This document shows, in pieces, positions 1-7,760 of a stretch of DNA of 64,000 bases. This DNA is from Selenomonadaceae bacterium UBA2897 (lineage in GTDB: Bacteria > Bacillota > Negativicutes > Selenomonadales > Selenomonadaceae), in NCBI GenBank assembly GCA_002350105.1, contig DEDT01000062.1:1-64000 (forward strand), written 5' to 3'. The translations under genes were made by a program, and so were the position numbers. How positions within the stretch are numbered: the stretch's first letter is position 1; every line of letters begins with the position of its first letter. The notes below the pieces were generated by a model. The model had not been told where the DNA came from. It did no database searches and worked only from the letters and a program-made list of their open reading frames with translations.

Positions 1-16
1 AAGGAGTTAATAGCCT

Positions 17-250
17 ATGAGACTTACACCTGCGGAGAAGGAAACCATCATCCGCAAAAGCCGTGCCGACAAGTACGCGACCTTTTACACGTCTGACCCG
101 GCAGACATGCGAAAATTCGACAGTTCGCCTCTCTACCGCTTGGTAAACGAGTGTACGAACGACGGCAAAGTTGTTTCGCGAGAGTACGTTGCAGAGAAAC
201 GCTTCGTAACTATCCGCCTCAAAGACAAGCGGAAAACTGCTAATCATTGA
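17..250 (+). CDS. small phage/ICE-type protein, 77 aa
   Basis: A strong ribosome binding site (AAGGAG, positions 1-6) sits 10 nt before the ATG. The product is a small basic protein with no membrane segment. The central stretch TSDPADMRKFD and the later REYVAEKRFVTIR resemble, from memory, a family of small uncharacterised proteins common in Firmicute phages and integrative elements; no function is known to me. It lies just upstream of another small ORF and the integrase on the same strand, so it most likely belongs to the same integrated element, which continues off the left edge. Confidence 0.6.
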   Translation: MRLTPAEKETIIRKSRADKYATFYTSDPADMRKFDSSPLYRLVNECTNDGKVVSREYVAEKRFVTIRLKDKRKTANH

Positions 251-271
251 TTGAACATCGGAGGTTTTAAT

Positions 272-541
272 ATGGATAATTGTAAGTTGGATAAGGACGC
301 AAGAGATGTTAAAGAGTTGGAGCAGCAGGCGTTATATGCGCTGAGATTGAACGTCATCAGTGACCTGATTCTTGAAAGCGAAGACAATCGTACCGAGGAC
401 GGACGAATGTTAGGCATCATGGGCAGAGAAGTAAAAGCCATCGCTGAGGAAGTCGAGGAGTTTACTAAAGGTCAGTTGTTTAATGCCTTGGTCGAATCCT
501 ATTTGGATTTAAGCGATTACGAGGCTTCTAAAGCCAAATAA
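272..541 (+). CDS. hypothetical small acidic protein, 89 aa
   Basis: The start is placed at the ATG at 272 because a GGAGG (260-264) sits 7 nt before it; an in-frame TTG at 251 has no such site. The product is acidic, Glu/Leu-rich and predicted helical (VKAIAEEVEEFTK), without signal peptide or recognisable domain. It follows the 77-aa gene by 21 nt and precedes the integrase, consistent with the small accessory genes of an integrative element. Function unknown. Confidence 0.55.
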   Translation: MDNCKLDKDARDVKELEQQALYALRLNVISDLILESEDNRTEDGRMLGIMGREVKAIAEEVEEFTKGQLFNALVESYLDLSDYEASKAK

Positions 542-564
542 GGCTCACCAAGGACAAGGGCATG

Positions 565-588
565 AGGCGTTGGTATAACGTCTCTTTT
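565..588 (+). terminator. candidate intrinsic terminator
   Basis: A 7-bp stem (AGGCGTT / AACGTCT, one G-U) with a 5-nt loop is followed by CTTTTCC. It lies just after the small-gene pair and before the integrase leader. The T-run is short, so the call is tentative. Confidence 0.4.
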
Positions 589-728
589 CCCATGTCAAAA
601 AAGACGTTTATTCCCCTATATCGTATTACGTGGAGTGATGAATATTGAGTTTATCTGCCGTATTATGTTATAATCAGGCCGTTAGCGTTCCGTATGCTTA
701 TCCTACTACGCAGCAGGAGGATAATGCT

Positions 729-1760
729 ATGGACATGCAAGATTTAATCAGTGCCATCTCACAACAGACCGCACAACAGATTTTAAGCAAGGGAGGTGTA
801 ACTCTACAGGGATACCACAAGGGGCAAGGCATGCTTTTTGGGGAGTATGCCGAGCATTGGTTTGAGACAGAGGAAAGCCGACTCGTTAACGGCCTTTGTC
901 AATCAACCTTGAACAAGGAACGTATCCTGTATAAACACATTGGCGAAGCATTCGCAGACAGAGAGTTGGCCGATATTACCACAGGAGACATTAACGACTT
1001 TGTTAGTTCCCTGATAGGTCAAGGCTATTCGCGCGAGACAATCAAAGCTATTCGTTCGATACTGAAACGGATTTTCGATGAAGCCGCTGCACACGACTAC
1101 ATTGTGAAGAATCCGTATGCAGGTAGCAAGTCGCCACGTATGACAGTAACGCACAAGGAAGCACCGCACAAGAGTGATGTACGCAAACTAATGCGTGTAG
1201 CCATGCAGGAGCGTATGGGCATTTACGTGCCTATTGCCATCTATACAGGTTGCAGGCGCGGTGAGATACTGGCTCTTACGTGGAGTAACGTCAATCTGAA
1301 GGAAAATGTTATCACGATAGAGCATAGCCTTTCGGTTATCAATGGGTCAGGCGCAACAGTTATCAAAGACCCCAAGACGGAGGCAGGGAAAAGACAGATT
1401 CCTATCCCACCTCCCCTGCATGATATTTTGGCTGACTACAAAAAGGCCCAGGGCAAAGGCAAGAAATATCTTATATCCCAGGTCAAGGCGGATAAACCTG
1501 TCTGCCCTACGACCCTACGTAATGCCTTCAAGCGTTGGGAGCGGGCAGCTAAATGCAATCACATTACGCCATACTCTTTAAGGCATTACTTCGCCGCGAC
1601 CATGCTCGATAATGGTTGTAGCCTTGAAACCCTTCGCCTTATCATGGGGCATACGGATGCTTCTACGACCCTAGACATCTATTGCAGGAAAGACGGATTG
1701 ACTAAAGCACAGATAAAGAGCTTATCTAAGAGCATGAAGTGCTTAGATGTAAGTGCATAG
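729..1760 (+). CDS. tyrosine recombinase (integrase)
   Basis: Site-specific recombinase that would integrate or excise the element by cutting and rejoining DNA through a phosphotyrosine. The start is set at the ATG at 729, which has AGGAGG at 715-720; the frame is open back to a TTG at 645 with a weaker GGAG, giving 343 or 371 aa. An N-terminal SAM-like core-binding region (about residues 35-120) is followed by the catalytic domain. Arm-type residues are visible: R176 in TGCRRGEIL, R285 in SLRH, H308 in MGH, and nucleophile Y318 in DIYCR. The box II position that is usually His is Tyr (Y282, TPYSLRH). The gene ends about 120 bp from a tRNA-Pro-like fragment, the usual place for an integrase next to its attachment site. 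The rest of its element must lie to the left of the window. Confidence 0.9.
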   Translation: MDMQDLISAISQQTAQQILSKGGVTLQGYHKGQGMLFGEYAEHWFETEESRLVNGLCQSTLNKERILYKHIGEAFADRELADITTGDINDFVSSLIGQGYSRETIKAIRSILKRIFDEAAAHDYIVKNPYAGSKSPRMTVTHKEAPHKSDVRKLMRVAMQERMGIYVPIAIYTGCRRGEILALTWSNVNLKENVITIEHSLSVINGSGATVIKDPKTEAGKRQIPIPPPLHDILADYKKAQGKGKKYLISQVKADKPVCPTTLRNAFKRWERAAKCNHITPYSLRHYFAATMLDNGCSLETLRLIMGHTDASTTLDIYCRKDGLTKAQIKSLSKSMKCLDVSA

Positions 1761-1874
1761 AGGTGACAGAAAAAGTGCAAGATTATACAATGGCAAGCGC
1801 GTTGCAAAAACACGCAAAAAAATAAGGCCATCTCGTAGCCGCGAGAAGCCTTAAAACATCGATATATATAGCCT

Positions 1875-1958
1875 TTGTCGGGCGTGATACTGGTGCAAAA
1901 AAAAGCGCGCAGTCCACCCCAAGGAAGCGCGCTACCAAACTGCGCTACATCCCGACAA
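1875..1958 (-). pseudogene. tRNA-Pro(GGG)-like 5' half fused to a terminator hairpin (probable old att site)
   Basis: Read on the minus strand, the sequence begins like tRNA-Pro: acceptor-like start, D arm (TAGCGCAGTTTGGTAGC), and anticodon loop TTGGGGT preceded by CTTCC. After the anticodon stem it departs: there is no T arm and no 3' acceptor strand, and it runs into GCGCGC and eight T. An 8-bp complement of the 5' end (TTGTCGGG with CCCGACAA) closes the whole segment. It cannot encode a normal tRNA. Next to the integrase, the simplest reading is a tRNA gene truncated by integration and later decay. Confidence 0.6.
1897..1932 (-). terminator. intrinsic terminator within the tRNA-like fragment
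   Basis: On the minus strand, GCGCGC (1932-1927), a 16-nt loop containing the old anticodon loop, GCGCGC (1910-1905), then eight T (1904-1897). It would stop leftward transcription from the defence operon before it enters the integrase region. Confidence 0.65.
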
Positions 1959-2071
1959 CACCACTATATTAGCACTTATGGTGTAGCGTGTCAAGGTATA
2001 TCCTTTTGTGCATACGAAAAACCTTTTCCAACGGCTCCCTAAAGTAAGATTAGCCCAAGCGCAACGACAAC

Positions 2072-2098
2072 AAAAACCGCGGGTCACTACTCCCGCGG
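2072..2098 (-). terminator. relic antitoxin-RNA terminator hairpin (left copy)
   Basis: A 7-bp CCGCGGG/CCCGCGG stem with the 8-nt loop AGTAGTGA (minus strand) is followed by TTTTT. The hairpin and its flank (2060-2104) match, with a few changes, the antitoxin RNA terminator at 8577-8620. No promoter is left on its right side, so it probably now acts only as a terminator of the defence operon. Confidence 0.65.
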
Positions 2099-2102
2099 CG
2101 GC

Positions 2103-2188
2103 ATGCTGACCTTATAGCTTCCACAATATCATCTATCGTGGCAAATATAGCCGGTCACTATATTTGCAAGCGGCTGGATAGGCGATGA
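2103..2188 (+). pseudogene. frameshifted relic of the small membrane toxin gene (left copy)
   Basis: The ATG at 2103 reads four codons and stops, but the +1-shifted frame from 2111 continues as LIASTISSIVANIAG and ends HYICKRLDRR at TGA 2186-2188. This matches the layout and C-terminal CK-LDR motif of the intact peptide at 8732-8830. The start sits directly on the relic antitoxin hairpin; the roughly 110 bp that hold both promoters in the right copy are missing. Best read as a dead copy. Confidence 0.6.
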
Positions 2189-2239
2189 TCTGCAGAACAA
2201 CCCAAAAGCCGTGAGGGATTCACTACCCCATAGCGGCAT

Positions 2240-2266
2240 CCACCTGCTTCGGCGGGTGGTTTTTTA
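2240..2266 (+). terminator. terminator of the relic toxin locus
   Basis: CCACCTGC-TTCG-GCGGGTGG followed by seven T, nearly identical to the terminator at 8870-8896. Just upstream (2209-2236) is a hairpin that shows TCACTAC in its loop (2220-2226), as in the right copy. Confidence 0.7.
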
Positions 2267-2282
2267 TCGGATATTTGCTTTA

Positions 2283-5200
2283 TCATTCTCTATCGCCAAA
2301 CTTCTCCTGTATCAGTTCATCTAGCTTGCCTTCCTTGATGTACTCCATGACATCCTGATCTACAAAGTTGCTCTGCGAAATGTTCTTGGCGGCCTTGTCG
2401 AAACCGAAGATATAGGCGATGGCGATGCTATAGATGATGTGGCTCGGGGCGAATCCGTAGACCTGATGCTCCAGAATATGCTTGAGGCGGACATTGTCAT
2501 CAGGATATGCCTGCTTGATGGCGGCGCTGTGGAACAGGCGTTTGACGACTTCTGTGATGTAGAGGCCGGATTTCATGTAGAAGTCCACGAACGTCTTGTT
2601 CGGGTCATCGAAAATGCCGGGGTTCTCCTGCTCCAGCGCATCGACCATCTGTGTGACGACCTTGCGTGGCGTGAAAATCTGGTTCGTCTTCTGCGGCGGA
2701 ATGTGGTCAAAGATATCCTCTTTGCTGGCCTCGTCGAAGTAGTTGGCGAGCTTTTCCTTTAGCTGCAGGAACTCCTGTATGGATTCATCGAAGACGACTT
2801 CGTTAAAGAGGTGGCCGTCGAAATGTTTCGTCTCGCCCGTCTCCTCGTCCGTGTAATCACCGCCGTCACGCAGGAAGCGGAACTCGTCTTCGGTTATGCC
2901 AGTGACTTCTGCGAAGACATCATCCGGTGTGTAGTCGTCGAAGTTGGCAAGGCAGAGGTCTTTGCCGCCACCGTGCGCCATCTCGCTGTAGGCCATGATG
3001 AAGCTCGGTATCGTGCGGGAGAAACCGCGCAGATGGGCGCGGATATCGTCCTCGATGCCTTTTTTCTTTTTCTCCTCCTGCCGCGTCTCCAGTTCCTCGA
3101 TGACCTGTTTTTGCGTTTCTTCCAGCTTTTTGCCGACCGTTTCCTGCAAGTCCTTTTGAAAGGCCTCGGCTGCCTGCTGGATCTGCTGCTGCAGTTCCTC
3201 GTTCAGCTGCTGAACTTCGGTCTCGTCCTTTGCCTGCTGGAGCTTCTCCTCGTGCTCGGCCTGCAGAATTTTCTGTTGCTGCTCATGATTTTCCGCCAGA
3301 CGCTCGAAGGTCTGATGGATATCCTTTTCGATGCGGTTGCTGAGCTGCTTCGTCTTGCCCTGCGTCAGCCCGTAGGTGGTCTTGACGTCCTTCTCAATGG
3401 CTGGCTGTAGGCCGGATACGAGCTTCTCGGCTACGGCTTTGGCTGTCTCCATTGCTTGCGAGGTCACGGGCTCTGGATCTTGTGATGCCTGGTCGATGAG
3501 GTCCTGCGTCTGCGCGGTGACGTCATCGTAGATTTTTTGGCCGAAGATGCCCTCGGCCTTCTGGATGACGAGCTCGCCTGGCAGCTCAACATCGCCGTTT
3601 TCGTCCACGTTCACCGTTTCGGCATCGTCCATCGAGAGGTCGTTTTTCTTGTCGCTCTGTTCCTCAGCTGGGGTCAGCTTCTCCAGCACGCTGCGCACGG
3701 CAGCAGGTGCAGAGAAGATATTGCCAATGTTTTGGAACAGGAAATTGCTCATGAAGCCGCGGCGGATGACTTCCTTGGCCTTGATGGTCTTGGGTATCGT
3801 CAGCACCTTTGCAGCATCGAGCTCGACCATCTTGCCGTCATCGTCCTCAGCAATGACAGGGAAGAAATTCAGTAGACGTTTGATATGTTCCTCGTGTTCA
3901 GATTTCGTGCCGCCACCATTCGCCGTCCTTGCGTTCAAGTTGTTCGCGAAATCATCGAAAATAGTGAGCGTCCGCTCTGGCGCGAAGTCGAAGACATAAG
4001 CATTCTCCTTGCGGTAAAGCTTGCCGTCATCCTCATATTCATATGGATTTTGCGCGCGGAATGCGGCCTGCATATATTCGGCAGGGCTTTTCATGTTAGA
4101 AAGGATGAAAACGGCCGTCCACGGCTTCACCGTGACGCCCGTGGTGAGCTGGCCCACGGACAGCGTGATGGTCTTGTCATGGTGTTTAATCGCATCGATG
4201 ACCTTGTCATAGCTCTTCTTGTTTTCGCTGTCATCCTGCTCGTCGAGTTTTCCATCGCCTGCTGCAATGATGACCTCGTAGTTCTCAAAGACAGGGTGTT
4301 TCTTTAATAGCTTGGCCATCGCTTTTACGCTGTCCACGCGGTTGAAGAGCCAGAACGTATGGCGCAGCTCATGCCGGAGCTCCGGCGTGCTGAACGGGAA
4401 TTTCTCGTTGGTTGTCAGCGTGTCGAGGAACTTCCGCACGTCCTTTTCGTAGGCGAAACGACTGTTCTCCACGCGGAAGAACTCATTAAGGTCGAAGGCA
4501 TACTCAGCGTGCTCATCTTCGGAGAGGTCAAGCCCCTGCTGCAGCGTATCGCGGATCATGTTCGAGAGCTGATAGGTGAACATGTTGAGGCGCGGGAGTT
4601 TCTCGTAGGGGTTCGTCCCTTGCTCCACGGGCCAATTTACTTTGGCCTCCTGCTCGTCCTCGTAGGACCAGTTGTAGATTTGCTCAGGGCAGAACTTGCT
4701 ATTGGCGATGGCCTTGAAGGGCGTGCCGGACAGGTGCAGCGTGAACTTGCGCCGGATTTCATCAAATGCCTTATCCGTCTTATAGGTGTCGACGCCCTCA
4801 TGTGCCTCGTCGATGACCAGCAAATCCCACTTCGTTTCCTTAATCCATTTCAACTTCGTGTAGTTGCCGCCAAAGTAGACCGATCCTTTCAGCCCTTGCA
4901 GGCTCTCAAAGGCTACCATGCCAGCCTTGTCAATCTCGTCATCGTTCAGGGTGTCAAGGTAGCGCAGGTATTGCTCATGGGTCATCACGGGGCACTCCTT
5001 GCCCAGTGAGTCCGTTTCGCTGACGAACTTATAGCCTGTCTGCCAGCCGATGAACTTCGCGAAGTCCTGATACCACGAGTTGGCAATGCTGGGCCTATTC
5101 GTCACGATGAGTACGTTCACCGCACCGATACGCCGTGCGAAGTCGTAGGTCGTGAGCGTCTTGCCAAAGCGCGGCTTCGCGTTCCAGAGGAAGGAGCGAG

Positions 5201-5672
5201 CATCATCGGCATAGGCACCTTTATGGGCAGCATAATAAGCCGCTGTCTGCTCGACGGCGGCCTTTTGCTCGGCACGCAGCTCATACTGGGCTTGCCCATC
5301 TGCTGCTTGCTGGCTGTCACGGTAGTCCCGGTCACGGAATTGATTGAAATAGTTCTTGGATGTGGAGCCGTCGATACGGAACCACTCTGTCTTGGGCTTG
5401 CGTTCAATGTGCTTGGCCAGCGTCAGGTAGTTATGGAAGTCGTGATCGGTGAAATACTCGCCGGAGCCGTCCGTATAACGGGCTTCGGAGGACCACTCGA
5501 TATGTGGCACGACATCTGCGGTGTGCGTCTGCTGATAGATGCGGTCCTTTACGCTCTGCTTTGCCGTGTAACCAATCTTCGTCCAGCCGTTATGGTCGGG
5601 AATCTGCGGTGTCGTGTAGGCATAAATCATTGGGACGATATGGGAAAAAGACTGGATGCGCGTGTTATCCAT
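2283..5672 (-). CDS. large SF2 helicase with T5orf172/GIY-YIG-like N-terminus (restriction-type protein)
   Basis: A 1129-aa protein that looks like the motor/nuclease subunit of a restriction-modification or related defence system. Residues 15-60 carry YAYT...GWTKIGYT...R, a pattern of the T5orf172/GIY-YIG-like fold. The helicase core follows: Walker A AKPRFGKT (165-172), DEAH (288-291), SGTP (315-318), TGVTVKPW and QAAFRAQNP (about 510-545). A long Gln/Glu-rich coiled coil spans about 800-915. The last 125 residues resemble the start of an N6-adenine methyltransferase (NQIFTPRKVV; FVDFYMKSG at 1028 in place of a DPxxGSG motif I) but have no NPPY, so this part is probably structural or recognition-related. 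The start lies 4 nt after the broken methyltransferase stop, so the two are likely co-translated. It ends near the relic terminators at 2098 and 1932. Exact family not assigned. Confidence 0.75.
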   Translation of the reverse strand: MDNTRIQSFSHIVPMIYAYTTPQIPDHNGWTKIGYTAKQSVKDRIYQQTHTADVVPHIEWSSEARYTDGSGEYFTDHDFHNYLTLAKHIERKPKTEWFRIDGSTSKNYFNQFRDRDYRDSQQAADGQAQYELRAEQKAAVEQTAAYYAAHKGAYADDARSFLWNAKPRFGKTLTTYDFARRIGAVNVLIVTNRPSIANSWYQDFAKFIGWQTGYKFVSETDSLGKECPVMTHEQYLRYLDTLNDDEIDKAGMVAFESLQGLKGSVYFGGNYTKLKWIKETKWDLLVIDEAHEGVDTYKTDKAFDEIRRKFTLHLSGTPFKAIANSKFCPEQIYNWSYEDEQEAKVNWPVEQGTNPYEKLPRLNMFTYQLSNMIRDTLQQGLDLSEDEHAEYAFDLNEFFRVENSRFAYEKDVRKFLDTLTTNEKFPFSTPELRHELRHTFWLFNRVDSVKAMAKLLKKHPVFENYEVIIAAGDGKLDEQDDSENKKSYDKVIDAIKHHDKTITLSVGQLTTGVTVKPWTAVFILSNMKSPAEYMQAAFRAQNPYEYEDDGKLYRKENAYVFDFAPERTLTIFDDFANNLNARTANGGGTKSEHEEHIKRLLNFFPVIAEDDDGKMVELDAAKVLTIPKTIKAKEVIRRGFMSNFLFQNIGNIFSAPAAVRSVLEKLTPAEEQSDKKNDLSMDDAETVNVDENGDVELPGELVIQKAEGIFGQKIYDDVTAQTQDLIDQASQDPEPVTSQAMETAKAVAEKLVSGLQPAIEKDVKTTYGLTQGKTKQLSNRIEKDIHQTFERLAENHEQQQKILQAEHEEKLQQAKDETEVQQLNEELQQQIQQAAEAFQKDLQETVGKKLEETQKQVIEELETRQEEKKKKGIEDDIRAHLRGFSRTIPSFIMAYSEMAHGGGKDLCLANFDDYTPDDVFAEVTGITEDEFRFLRDGGDYTDEETGETKHFDGHLFNEVVFDESIQEFLQLKEKLANYFDEASKEDIFDHIPPQKTNQIFTPRKVVTQMVDALEQENPGIFDDPNKTFVDFYMKSGLYITEVVKRLFHSAAIKQAYPDDNVRLKHILEHQVYGFAPSHIIYSIAIAYIFGFDKAAKNISQSNFVDQDVMEYIKEGKLDELIQEKFGDRE

Positions 5673-5675
5673 GTT

Positions 5676-6676
5676 TTAGTCCTCCCCTTTAGCCATTGGC
5701 TTAATCATCGAATTGATAAACTGTATTTGCTCATCGGTTATGCCATATTTACGGTAAAGCTCCTCGTCTGCCCATGATTTCGAGAAATCCTGTGTCGGCA
5801 CGAAATTGAAAACCAACTTTGATAGGCCGATACCACTAAGCGACATCAGAATCAGGAAGCGAACAAATGCCGTTTGCAAATATGTAAAGACATTCTCTGC
5901 CGTTGTCTTATTGTCAAAGGGGCCGACCATGAAATATGAATGTGTGCAGACTTCGCCGGGCAACATTACGCGCAGTGAAGACGGAATCACACGAAAGCGC
6001 CCATCCTTCCCAGGCTCGCCTGCGTGCTCGGCACTCGTCTTACTAATCATCACCTTGTATTTGTCGACAAACTCCAACCCCTTCGTAATTTCGCTGCGGT
6101 CGATATACGTGATGCTGTTGCTGCTGGCATAGAGAGCTAGTTGCTTGGGGGATGTACGCTGTTTTTTCCCACGATAACTGGTGTTCAATCCAAACGGCAT
6201 GAGGCTGCTCATCTGCTCGGAAAGTAATGGTTCTTTATGAGCGCAGACCTTGCGGATAATATCAATCGCTTCATTGTAGCGCACCAGCACAGGAAACTCA
6301 TTCAGTGGTCGTGACATAGTAGTCGTTTCGCCGTTGATGATATTCGAGAATTTGCAATCTCCATTGTATAGTTTATTCCAAGTGAAAAAACATACACCCC
6401 CCCGATACTATTGTCAGGGAAACAATCTTTTGCGTTCGTATAGTCCACCAACTTAGAGATATGCCGGTCATTCATAATGTCGTTACGGAACTTATCAAGC
6501 CCCATGCCACCAGCAAACCAGCGAGAGGGAATGATGAATGTCATGGCCTCTGGATTCGTTGACTTTGCTTGCTCAATAAAAAGGTTATAAACCGGCTTTG
6601 CCTGCCTGCCTGCACCATTGGTATCTTCCTGATACGGCGGATTGCCGAGGATCACGTCAAATTTGAACTTTCCCAT
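5676..6676 (-). pseudogene. Eco57I-type N6-adenine DNA methyltransferase, second half; frameshifted at a G7 tract
   Basis: The start is at ATG 6676 behind AAGGAG. The first frame reads MGKFKFDVILGNPPYQ, with the catalytic NPPY motif IV, then IIPSRWFAGGM, and at DNSIGG enters a run of seven G (positions 6403-6397). It then leaves frame and stops at 6302. The other frame carries on as GVCFFTWNKLYNGDC and runs through a plausible target-recognition region to 5676. One more G (or two fewer) would join the parts into about 333 aa. It lacks its own motif I, which is in the gene at 7761-8489. A homopolymer at the exact break suggests either a phase-variable OFF state, a recent mutation or a sequencing error. 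Confidence 0.75.
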
Positions 6677-6770
6677 GCGTGCGCTCCTTTCCTTTTGCCC
6701 CATGTAAAACGAAGCCGTTACTGGCTTGCGGTGGCCGACCTTCTGCATTTTACAGGTCGCATATAACAAA

Positions 6771-6807
6771 TGCGGCCTTCCCTGTATAGCTACGGGGAAA
6801 AGCCGCA
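6771..6807 (-). terminator. candidate terminator after the Rpn-type gene
   Basis: A long imperfect stem (TGCGGC at 6807-6802 with GCCGCA at 6776-6771, extended by TTTCCC/GGGAA) ends in TTTGTTAT on the minus strand. It separates the Rpn-type gene from the second methyltransferase half. Confidence 0.5.
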
Positions 6808-6820
6808 CCATGCCCTAACT

Positions 6821-7696
6821 TTACTGTACAGCCAAGCCGTTCTTTTTGGCAATCGCGAGGATTTCCTCACTGGTTCCGTTGACTGCCTCTATGATGCTAT
6901 CGACAGAAAAGTGCTTACGCAGCATATTCAGGATCATGCCTTCGCGTACGCGCTGCTCCGTCTTCGCCGTAGCTTCGGCCACAGCTGCCTTTTTATCTTT
7001 CTCTGCAAACTTCTTCGCGTCGTCTGCGTTCCATCTGAGTGATACCACGTCGATTACCTCCTCCTCATAGCGATTGAGTACCTGCATGAGTATCTGATGT
7101 TTCTTGCAATAGGCAATGGCCTCGTGGGTGGCCTCATCCAGCGTCATGCCAGATTTCTTGCTGCCGGCAATGCGGTTGATGAAGAAACTGTATTCCTCCA
7201 ACGGCTCACATTTATCCAGAAATTGCTTTCCTCGGCTGTAGGATATGTCGATGACGTGACAAACGAGCTCCAAATCCTTGCACTTTCCGCGGAAGGCGTC
7301 TGATAGACGCAGTACCTTTTTCCGGGGCGGTTTCTCGCCCATGTAGAATGTGTAGAAATGCGGCTCTGGCAGGGTAATCAGCTCACTTTTGTAGATTGCG
7401 TCATGCACCTCATACGTTTTATCCATCAAGCGAGAGGCGTAGGAGAGCATTCTGGCAGGCATATTTTCGTTCCACGTGCTCTGATGCTCCATCAGGACTA
7501 TGGCCTCGTCCTTCCACTCGAAGGAGAGGTCGTTCTTGACGCTGTCGAGCAGGATGTCGTTCAGAGTTGTGATTTTCAAGTCCTCCGGCAGGATGTCCTC
7601 ATCCGTATCTCGGATGGCCTTGTACAGCTTCGCCAACTCCACTGGGTCGTTGAATAGCATCCGGAACACTGAATCCTTGTACTGATGGTTTGCCAC
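6821..7696 (-). CDS. Rpn family recombination-promoting nuclease/putative transposase
   Basis: A 291-aa protein with a GTG start at 7696 behind GGGAGGAG. N-terminal DSVFRMLFND, then LSFEWKDEAIVLMEHQST around residues 58-75, is the PD-(D/E)XK core arrangement of the Rpn/PDDEXK family 2 proteins, which are DNA nucleases linked to recombination and phage defence. Residues 100-230 hold the family helical region (SFFINRIAG, DVVSLRWNA) and the C-terminal part is a charged coiled coil ending in RKHFSVDSIIEAVNGTSEEI. Rpn genes spread as solitary mobile genes. Here it lies between the two halves of the methyltransferase with its own terminator, so it may be a late insertion rather than a working subunit. 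Confidence 0.85.
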   Translation of the reverse strand: MANHQYKDSVFRMLFNDPVELAKLYKAIRDTDEDILPEDLKITTLNDILLDSVKNDLSFEWKDEAIVLMEHQSTWNENMPARMLSYASRLMDKTYEVHDAIYKSELITLPEPHFYTFYMGEKPPRKKVLRLSDAFRGKCKDLELVCHVIDISYSRGKQFLDKCEPLEEYSFFINRIAGSKKSGMTLDEATHEAIAYCKKHQILMQVLNRYEEEVIDVVSLRWNADDAKKFAEKDKKAAVAEATAKTEQRVREGMILNMLRKHFSVDSIIEAVNGTSEEILAIAKKNGLAVQ

Positions 7697-7760
7697 GCAA
7701 TCTCCTCCCTACAACAATTATATCCTAATGCAGAACGATAGACAATACGGCGCTGACCTG

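Noticed and set aside
645..728. TTG start extending the integrase by 28 residues
   Set aside because: The ATG at 729 has a much better ribosome site (AGGAGG) and the added segment does not look like an integrase N-terminus.
2811..3410. Long plus-strand ORF opposite the helicase
   Set aside because: It mirrors the coiled-coil part of the minus-strand gene, has no ribosome site and reads as repetitive Leu-rich sequence.
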